Shown here one piece after another: positions 57,831 to 64,000 of a DNA stretch of 64,000 nt. The position numbers were made by a program, and so were the translations under genes. Position 1 is the stretch's first letter. Each line of letters opens with the position of its first letter. The DNA is from Pigmentiphaga sp. NML030171. Its GTDB lineage: Bacteria; Pseudomonadota; Gammaproteobacteria; Burkholderiales; Burkholderiaceae_B. The stretch is taken from NCBI RefSeq assembly GCF_002188635.1, contig NZ_NINX01000015.1, forward strand, positions 186,001-250,000. The letters run 5' to 3'. Below the pieces are notes generated by a model. The model worked only from the letters and a program-made list of their open reading frames with translations. It had not been told where the DNA came from and did no database searches.

Positions 57831-60800
57831 CTATGCCTCGGGCGATTCCTCGTCGAACCAGCGGTACAGCGTGGGCAGCACCAGCAGCGTGAGCAGCGTG
57901 CAGGTGATCAATCCACCGATCACGACCACCGCCAGCGGCCGCTGCACTTCCGAGCCCGGTCCCGTGGCGAACAGGAAAGGGACGAGGCCCAGCATGGCCA
58001 CGGTCGCCGTCATCATGACCGGCCGGAACCGCATGGTCGCCCCTTCCACCACCGCCTCGGCCAGCGGCATGCCCTCCATCCGCAGCTTGCGTATGTAGGA
58101 CACCATCACCACCCCGTTCAGCACGGCGATGCCCCACAGCGCGATGAAGCCCACCGACGCCGGCACGGACAGATACTCGCCCGTCACGAACAGGGCAATG
58201 ATGCCGCCGATGGAGGCGAACGGCAGCACGGTGATGATCAGCGTCGCGTAGCGCACCGAGTTGAACAGCAGGAACAGCAGGAAGAAGATGGCGGCCACGG
58301 TGGCGGGCACGATGATGGACAGGTGGCCCAGCGCTCGTTCCATGTTCTGGAACTGCCCGCCCCATTCCAGGTAGTAGCCCGTGGGCAGTTGCACCTTGCC
58401 CTGCACCGTCTGCTGCAACTCCGCCACGAATCCGCCCAGGTCGCGGTCCTGCACGTTGATGGCAACCACCACGCGCCGCTTGCCGCCCTCGCGGCTGATC
58501 TGCGCCGGCCCGTCGCGTACCTCGATGGCGGCCAGGCTCTCCAGCGGCACGCGCACACCATGCGGCGTGGTAAGCAGGATCTGGCGGATGGCCTGCACGC
58601 TGCCGCGGAACTCCTCGGGCAGGCGCACGGCCGCCGAGAACCTGCGCTCGCCCTCGTAGATCTCGGTGGCCGTCTTGCCGGCGATGGCCACCTCGATCAC
58701 GTCGTGCACGTCCGACACGTTCAGGCCGTAGCGGGCAATGGCCTGGCGATCGATGTTGATGGACAGGTACTGCTGGCCGCTGACCCGGTCCACCCGCACG
58801 TCGCGCGCACCCGGCACCGTCTCGGCCACCCGCGCGATCTCCTGGGCCTTTTGCAGCAGCCGGTCCAGGTCCTCGCCGAACACCTTGACCGCCACGTCCG
58901 AGCGCACGCCGGTGACCATTTCGTCGACCCGGTCGGAAATGGGCTGCGCCATGATGATCTGCGCGCTGGGAATCACCTCCAGGCGCTTGCGGATCTCCTC
59001 GGCGATGGTGTCCTGGGTCCAGCCCTCCGGCCACTCGTCCTGCGGCTTGAGGCTGACGATGGGCGTGGACTCGTTCTGCGCCTGCGGGTCGGCGGGACTC
59101 TCGCCGCGGCCCACCCCGGAGATCGCCGATTTCACGCCGGGCACGCCCATGACGATCTTCATGGCCTGGCGCTCCAGTTCGATCGATTCCTCGAGCGAGA
59201 TGTTGGGCACGCGGTTGATGCCCGGCACGATCGATCCCTCCTTCATCTCCGGGATGAAGGAGGTGCCCAGGAAAGGCAGCACGGCCACCGACGCGCCGAA
59301 GGCAAGCACGGCCATCACGACCGTCTTCTTCGTGTTGCGCAGCACCCAGTCCAGCATGCGCAGGTAGCGCCGTTTCATGAAGGCGATCATGCGCGTGTCG
59401 TGCTCGGCCCCGCCCTTGAGCAGATAGGAGGACAGCACCGGCGACAGGGTCAGCGACAGCACCAGCGAGATCGCCAGCGCGATGGCGATGGTGTAGGCCA
59501 GCGGCGCGAACATCTTGCCTTCCATGCCCTGCAGCGTCATCAGCGGCAGGAACACCAGGATGATGATGCCGATGCCGAACACCACCGGTGTCGCCACCTC
59601 GGCCACCGCCTTGAGGATGATGCGGACCTTGCGCTCGCCGCTTTCCTTGGCATGGCCCAGGTGGGCGAAGGCGTTCTCGACCACGACCACGGAGCCGTCC
59701 ACCATCAGTCCGATCGCGACCGCCAGCCCTCCCAGCGACATCAGGTTGGCCGATATGCCCAGCCGGTTCATCGCGAAGAAGGTGAGCAGCGGCGTCAGCA
59801 CCAGGGTCGCCACGACGATCAGCGAGGACCTCACGTCGCCCAGGAACAGGAACAGGATCACGACGACCAGCACGACGCCCTCCAGCAGCACCTTGGCCAC
59901 CGTCCACAAGGCCGCGTCGACCAGCTCGCTGCGATCGTAGTAGGGCACGATCTGCAGGCCGTCGGGCAGCATGCCCTGGCCGTTGATCTCGGCCACACGC
60001 TGCTTGATGCGCGCCACCACTTCCTTGGCGTTGCCGCCGCGCATCATCATGACGATGCCGCCCACGGACTCGGTCACGCCGTTCTTGACCACGGCGCCGT
60101 AGCGGACCTCGTGCCCCATCCCGACCTCGGCCACGTCCCGCACGTACACGGGCGTGCCGTTGGATTCGGCCAGCACGATGTTGGCGATGTCCTGCAGGTT
60201 CTCGATCAGGCCCACGCCCCGTATCAGGTACTGCTCGGCGTAGTGAGGCAGGATGCCCCCGCCCGAGTTGGCGTTGTTGCGCGCCAGCCCTTCGTACACC
60301 TGGTGCAGCGTGATGCCGTAGTGGCTCATGCGGTCCGGGTTGACCCGGACCTGGTACTGCTTCACGTAGCCACCCTGCGAATTGATCTCGGCCACCTGCG
60401 GAATCGAACGCAGCAGCGGACGCACCACCCAGTCCTGGACGATGCGCCGTTCCGTCAGCTCCTTCTGCGTCAGTTCCCGATCGCCGTCGTCGGGCCTATC
60501 CAGCGTGTACTGGTAGACCTCGCCCAGGCCCGTGGACACGGGCCCCAGCACGGGCGTCACGCCGGTGGGCATGCGCGAGCCGATCTCGATCAGCCGTTCC
60601 ATCACCAGCTGGCGCGCGAAATAGACATCGGTCGCGTCGGTGAACACCAGGGTGATCAGCGACAGCCCCGGCTTGTTCAGCGAGCGCATTTCCTCCAGCC
60701 CGGGCAGGCCGGTCATCGCGATCTCGATGGGCACGGTCACGAAGCGTTCGACTTCCTCCGGCGAGCGGCCGGTGGCGTCGGTGGCGATCTGGACCTGGAC

Positions 60801-60932
60801 GTTGGTGACGTCCGGGAAGGCATCCACCGACAGCTTGCGCATGGCGTCCAGGCCGACCACGAGGGCCACCACCGCCAGCACGGCGATGATCAGCCGCTGC
60901 TGCAGGGCAGCGCGGACGATTTTCTCGAGCAT
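57831..60932 (-). CDS. CzcA/CusA-type heavy-metal RND efflux pump
   Basis: This 1033-residue inner-membrane proton antiporter has the RND plan of 12 membrane segments and two large periplasmic loops. TM4 carries the proton-relay region GLMVDGSVVVVEN. PDVTNVQVQI near the start and the LFLGDVRSSL segment are HME-RND marks. The family exports Co, Zn, Cd, Ni or Cu/Ag ions; the exact metal is not apparent. It follows its adaptor by five bases and precedes the PII-like gene. Confidence 0.96.
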   Translation of the reverse strand: MLEKIVRAALQQRLIIAVLAVVALVVGLDAMRKLSVDAFPDVTNVQVQIATDATGRSPEEVERFVTVPIEIAMTGLPGLEEMRSLNKPGLSLITLVFTDATDVYFARQLVMERLIEIGSRMPTGVTPVLGPVSTGLGEVYQYTLDRPDDGDRELTQKELTERRIVQDWVVRPLLRSIPQVAEINSQGGYVKQYQVRVNPDRMSHYGITLHQVYEGLARNNANSGGGILPHYAEQYLIRGVGLIENLQDIANIVLAESNGTPVYVRDVAEVGMGHEVRYGAVVKNGVTESVGGIVMMMRGGNAKEVVARIKQRVAEINGQGMLPDGLQIVPYYDRSELVDAALWTVAKVLLEGVVLVVVILFLFLGDVRSSLIVVATLVLTPLLTFFAMNRLGISANLMSLGGLAVAIGLMVDGSVVVVENAFAHLGHAKESGERKVRIILKAVAEVATPVVFGIGIIILVFLPLMTLQGMEGKMFAPLAYTIAIALAISLVLSLTLSPVLSSYLLKGGAEHDTRMIAFMKRRYLRMLDWVLRNTKKTVVMAVLAFGASVAVLPFLGTSFIPEMKEGSIVPGINRVPNISLEESIELERQAMKIVMGVPGVKSAISGVGRGESPADPQAQNESTPIVSLKPQDEWPEGWTQDTIAEEIRKRLEVIPSAQIIMAQPISDRVDEMVTGVRSDVAVKVFGEDLDRLLQKAQEIARVAETVPGARDVRVDRVSGQQYLSINIDRQAIARYGLNVSDVHDVIEVAIAGKTATEIYEGERRFSAAVRLPEEFRGSVQAIRQILLTTPHGVRVPLESLAAIEVRDGPAQISREGGKRRVVVAINVQDRDLGGFVAELQQTVQGKVQLPTGYYLEWGGQFQNMERALGHLSIIVPATVAAIFFLLFLLFNSVRYATLIITVLPFASIGGIIALFVTGEYLSVPASVGFIALWGIAVLNGVVMVSYIRKLRMEGMPLAEAVVEGATMRFRPVMMTATVAMLGLVPFLFATGPGSEVQRPLAVVVIGGLITCTLLTLLVLPTLYRWFDEESPEA

Positions 60933-60937
60933 GATCG

Positions 60938-62131
60938 TTACTCCGGATCGACGCCAGCGCGCTGGTTGTTGAGGTGGAAGGCTCCTTCGACGACGATGCG
61001 CTCACCGGCCTTCAGGCCCGAGGCCACCACGCGCTTGCCGTTGGACGAGGCGCCCATCTGCACGTGGGTCGCGCGAAAGCGGCCCGGCTCGATCTCGACG
61101 TAGACCAGGTCCTCGTTCTCGAAACGCACCACGGCCGACGCGGGAATCACCAATTGCTCGGTGGGCCGGCTGGCGATCAGCATGGTCGCCAGCATCGCCG
61201 GCTTGAGCCGGCCGTCGGCGTTGTCGATGGAGGTCCTGACCGGCACGGTGCGCGTGGCGGGATCGACCACCTGGCCGACGAAGATCAGCTCGCCGGAGAT
61301 CTTGCGGTTGCCCAGCGCCGGCACCTCGATGTCGACCGTCTGGCCCGCCGCCACCAGGTCGGCCTGCTGTTCGGGCACCTCGGCCACCGCCCACACGCGC
61401 GACAGGTCGGCCACCGTGAACAACGAATCGGCGGGCTGGACCACCTGCCCCGGCGACACCTTGAACTCGACCACGGACCCGCGCAAGGTGGACACCACCG
61501 GCGAGAAGGAACTGATCTCGCCCGACTGCCCCATGCGCGCGATCGCCGACGGCGACATGCCCAGGACGCTCAACTGGTCGGAGGCGGCGCGCAGCTCGGC
61601 CGCGGCCACCGCGTATTCGTTCTCGCGCCGCTGCAGTTCGGCCTTGCCGATCACGTCGGCGGCGAACAGCAGCCGCGCGCGCTCGCGGGCGTTCTGCTGC
61701 AGCTCGGACTGGGCCTTGGCCTTCAGGTAGGCCAGCTGGGCGCTGCCCAGTTCGGTGCTGTGCAGGCGCGCCAGCACGTCGCCGGGCTTGACCGCCGCGC
61801 CCAGCGTGGTGTTGATGTCGGTGACCCGCCCCGTCACCGGAGCGCCGATCCGGGCCATGCGCTGGCGGTCGAAATCGATGCGGCCCGCCACGCGCAGCAC
61901 GTCGCTGAACGGCTCGGTCGAAACCGGGGCGATCTTGATGCGGGCCAGCATGGCCTCGCTCGCGACCACGATGCTGGGGTCGAGGACTTCGGCCGGCTCG
62001 GCCTCGTTCGCGGGCTTGTCGCCGCAGGCTGCCAGGACGAGGCAGACAGCGGCCAGGAGGCTCCACCGCGCGGCGGCGGGCAGGGTCCGGCGTGCGCCGT
62101 GGGAGGTCGTGCGGAAAGGGCGCGGAATCAT
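60938..62131 (-). CDS. RND efflux periplasmic adaptor (CzcB-like), lipoprotein
   Basis: This 397-residue membrane-fusion protein has lipobox LVLAAC (lipid Cys36). Next come an N-terminal barrel part (about 75-110), an alpha-hairpin (ELGSAQLAYLKAKAQSELQQ to AASDQLSVLG) and lipoyl-like strands (GSVVEFKVSPGQVV). The C-terminal beta-barrel and MP domain ends in ERIVVEGAFHLNNQRAG. Its start overlaps the outer-membrane gene stop by four bases, so the three efflux genes are coupled. Confidence 0.94.
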   Translation of the reverse strand: MIPRPFRTTSHGARRTLPAAARWSLLAAVCLVLAACGDKPANEAEPAEVLDPSIVVASEAMLARIKIAPVSTEPFSDVLRVAGRIDFDRQRMARIGAPVTGRVTDINTTLGAAVKPGDVLARLHSTELGSAQLAYLKAKAQSELQQNARERARLLFAADVIGKAELQRRENEYAVAAAELRAASDQLSVLGMSPSAIARMGQSGEISSFSPVVSTLRGSVVEFKVSPGQVVQPADSLFTVADLSRVWAVAEVPEQQADLVAAGQTVDIEVPALGNRKISGELIFVGQVVDPATRTVPVRTSIDNADGRLKPAMLATMLIASRPTEQLVIPASAVVRFENEDLVYVEIEPGRFRATHVQMGASSNGKRVVASGLKAGERIVVEGAFHLNNQRAGVDPE

Positions 62132-63369
62132 GAGGGGTCACCTGCGGAAGAGTTGGCCAGCAGCCGCTCGATTTCCACGGCGGCCATTTGCAGATCGAAT
62201 TGGGCGGCGATGAGGTCGTTGCGCGCGGTGCGCAGCACGCGCTGCGCATCGATGTAGTCGATGATCCCGCGCTCGCCGTAGCGGTAGGCGGCCTCGGCCA
62301 CGTTCAGCGCGGCCTCGGCCTGGCGCACGATGCCCGACTCCAGCGCCTCGACCTGCGAAGCGGCGATCTGGTATTGCTGGTAGGCGGAATCCAGTTGCTG
62401 GGTCAGCTCGAATTCGCGGGCCTCGAGCAGGCTGCGCGCGCGCATGGCGGTGGCGGCGGCCTCGTCGATCGGCCCCTGCCGGCGGTCCCACAGGGGCACG
62501 CTGACCACCACGCCGAACTGCGTGTCGCGCGTGTCGGGATCGCGGCTGGACGTCGCCTTGAGCGCCACCGAAGGCATGCGCAGCGAACGCTCGTAGTCCA
62601 CGGCGGTGCGGGCCCGCTGCAATTCGGCCCGGAACTGGGTGAGCTCGGGATTGCCCGCCAGCATCACCTCGCGCAGCCGCTCCAGGTTCTCGAGGGACGG
62701 CTTCCCGCTCAACTGGCCTTCCACCGCGAAACCCGCCGGCAGGATGCCGCCGACCTGCTGGCGCAGGAATGACTTGGCCTGGTTCACGCGCAGCAGGGCG
62801 CTCTGGCTGTTCTTCTGCGCGTTCAGCAGTTCGGCCGCGACGCGGATCGCCTCGTACTTGGGCGCATCGCCCACGTCCACCCGGACCTGGGCACGGTTGT
62901 ACAACTGCTGGGTCAGCGCCAGGTCCTCCTGCGCCGCGGCGAACTCGGCCTCGCGCCGGAGCGTTTCGTAGAACCCGCGCTTGACCTGGGCCACCAGCCC
63001 CGCCACGAAGAACTCCTGCCCCGCGGTCACGGCCCGCAGCGTGCCCGTGGCCAATTCGTACCGCAGCCGGCGCTGGTTGGGCAGATCGATGCGCTGCGTG
63101 AGGGACAGCGTCTGGCCGATGCCGGTGGCGGCACCCGGCTGGCGCGCCGATACGCGGCCAGTGGTGAATTCCACCTCGGGGTTGGGATAGGCGCGCGCGG
63201 TGGTCAGGCCGGCCTGGGCGGCATCGACGCCGGCCGCGGCGGCCTCGATACCCTTGTTGCCCTGGAGGGCAAGGGACAATAGCTGGTCGAGCGTGTAGGG
63301 CTGCGCCGCAGCCGCGTGGGTACACATGCCCGCCAGCCACACTGACAGAACGAGTGTGATGGGCTTCAT
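62128..63369 (-). CDS. TolC-family outer-membrane efflux protein (CzcC-like)
   Basis: This 413-residue outer-membrane channel protein has a signal peptide (MKPITLVLSVWLAGMCTHAA) and two OEP repeats with long coiled coils (for example LSLALQGNKGIEAAAAGVDA and ARSLLEAREFELTQQLDSAYQ). A GVVVSVPLWDRRQG segment marks the barrel strand of CzcC-type proteins. The start at 63369 is preferred for the signal peptide, though no good Shine-Dalgarno is seen. It overlaps the adaptor by four bases. Confidence 0.93.
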   Translation of the reverse strand: MKPITLVLSVWLAGMCTHAAAAQPYTLDQLLSLALQGNKGIEAAAAGVDAAQAGLTTARAYPNPEVEFTTGRVSARQPGAATGIGQTLSLTQRIDLPNQRRLRYELATGTLRAVTAGQEFFVAGLVAQVKRGFYETLRREAEFAAAQEDLALTQQLYNRAQVRVDVGDAPKYEAIRVAAELLNAQKNSQSALLRVNQAKSFLRQQVGGILPAGFAVEGQLSGKPSLENLERLREVMLAGNPELTQFRAELQRARTAVDYERSLRMPSVALKATSSRDPDTRDTQFGVVVSVPLWDRRQGPIDEAAATAMRARSLLEAREFELTQQLDSAYQQYQIAASQVEALESGIVRQAEAALNVAEAAYRYGERGIIDYIDAQRVLRTARNDLIAAQFDLQMAAVEIERLLANSSAGDPS

Positions 63370-63462
63370 GATGATCGTAGGAACGGACACGCGCGGCGGC
63401 ACAAGGCCGCCGGCAAGGCGCGTGCGGCGGCTACCTGCCGCCGCAGACGAGGGTGACGCGGA

Positions 63463-63948
63463 TCAGGCCGTCAGTGACGGCGGGCGGTAGGCCCGGAACA
63501 CCGGAGCCGGCGCGGGCGGATGCTGCGACGCGATGAACAGCGAGTCGCCCAGGACGGGCTCGGCGATCGCGACGCACAGGGGAAGATCGAACTCGTGGGG
63601 ATCGAGCGGCGCCCCCGCGTAGGAATTGTCGTTGGCCGGCGGCCGGCAGACCAGGTCGTCCACCGCCACGTCGCCCCAGTCGGGCTCGGAGATCTGCTCG
63701 ACGATGTCGAATTCCTCGTCCAGCTCGAATTCCCAGCGCGGCATGTCGATCCGGACGGCGGCGCCGGCCTGGGGCGCCTCGCGCATTTCGTGGCCGGCCG
63801 CCACGGGCAGGTGGGACGCGACACGGGCGTGCTGGTAGCTGGCCACCACGTGGGCCTTGAGCTGGCACGCGGCGGACTCCGCCCACACCCATTGCAGGGG
63901 CAGGCACAGCAATACGAGGAACACGTACCAATGTCGCATGTGCAGCAT
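63463..63948 (-). CDS. Uncharacterised secreted protein preceding the metal-efflux operon
   Basis: This 161-residue protein has a signal peptide (about residues 4-23; WYVFLVLLCLPLQWVWA). The mature part is acidic, with an EFELDEEFDIVEQ stretch at about 73-85, and Cys/His scattered (C28, C101, C126 and several His). It lies 93 bases before the CzcC-like gene on the same strand and is likely the first gene of the operon. The acidic and Cys content would fit a metal-binding or sensing accessory, but no family is recognised. Alternative start at 63939 would shorten it by three residues. Confidence 0.7.
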   Translation of the reverse strand: MLHMRHWYVFLVLLCLPLQWVWAESAACQLKAHVVASYQHARVASHLPVAAGHEMREAPQAGAAVRIDMPRWEFELDEEFDIVEQISEPDWGDVAVDDLVCRPPANDNSYAGAPLDPHEFDLPLCVAIAEPVLGDSLFIASQHPPAPAPVFRAYRPPSLTA

Positions 63949-63960
63949 TTTAAGCGCTGC

Positions 63961-63983
63961 GAGAGTTTTTGCAATTCACTCTC
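63961..63983. promoter_or_regulatory. Candidate operator upstream of the metal-efflux operon
   Basis: GAGAGT-N11-ACTCTC is a perfect inverted repeat 13-35 bases upstream of the ATG at 63948, in an AT-rich stretch. Such spacing is suitable for an operator; the upstream region continues outside the window, so the promoter cannot be judged. Confidence 0.4.
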
Positions 63984-64000
63984 ATTTCGCCCCGAATGCG

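Noticed and set aside
57258-61103. A plus-strand open frame of about 1280 codons opposite the RND pump genes
   Set aside because: His/Gln/Arg-rich low-complexity translation with no domain; the minus-strand pump is clearly real.

Overview
The window is GC-rich (roughly two thirds G+C) chromosomal DNA of a betaproteobacterium, most likely a member of the Alcaligenaceae (Bordetella/Achromobacter group). The reasons are three intact Bug-type tricarboxylate receptors plus one broken copy with no cognate TctAB membrane genes, divergent pobA/AraC-type pobR, gentisate and D-tartrate catabolic genes beside housekeeping genes (glnS, minCDE, recQ, metC, thyA, folA, ettA), and GC-rich intergenic repeats with CCCCCTACG-type ends. 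No phage, insertion sequence, CRISPR array, rRNA or tRNA gene was seen; both window ends lie close to or inside genes.

Layout. 1-9.5 kb: a DUF748 protein (cut by the window start) and a TIGR01244 phosphatase-like protein, then an adhesin operon, a 1668-residue trimeric autotransporter with TTG start and its TpgA-like BamE/OmpA-domain lipoprotein, and a LysR regulator. 9.6-14.3 kb: amidohydrolase plus Bug receptor, an OprB-type porin, ubiX. 14.3-18.9 kb: pobA/pobR for 4-hydroxybenzoate, an APC permease and an exported methyltransferase-like protein. 19-25.7 kb: recQ-metC, gluconokinase, and a Spy/CpxP-like periplasmic protein divergent from a two-component system. 25.9-32.2 kb: glnS, minCDE, and a LysR gene divergent from D-tartrate dehydratase (tarD). 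32.2-37.8 kb: a Cys-pair lipoprotein, a PepSY/two-component cluster, a di-iron ferritin-like protein and a glycine-zipper lipoprotein. 37.8-42.1 kb: a gentisate-pathway operon (fumarylacetoacetase-family hydrolase, gentisate dioxygenase, flavin monooxygenase, Bug receptor). 42.3-44.4 kb: two tandem paralogues of the Cys-pair lipoprotein. 44.5-54.7 kb: ettA, Bug receptor, gamma-glutamyltransferase, FUSC exporter, thyA, a deletion scar joining two pseudogenes, a dienelactone hydrolase and folA. 54.7-64 kb: a lipoprotein penicillin-acylase homologue and a CzcCBA-type heavy-metal RND efflux operon with a PII-like protein at its end.

Functional themes are aromatic and organic-acid scavenging (pob, gentisate, tartrate, Bug receptors), envelope sensing and surface structure (adhesin with anchor protein, PepSY proteins with a two-component system, Spy-like protein, lipoprotein family, metal efflux), and core metabolism and division. 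The least explained items are a three-member lipoprotein family with a conserved cysteine pair around an EF-hand-like loop, a perfect 30-bp inverted repeat in front of minC, the exported methyltransferase, and the dispersed GC-rich intergenic repeats.
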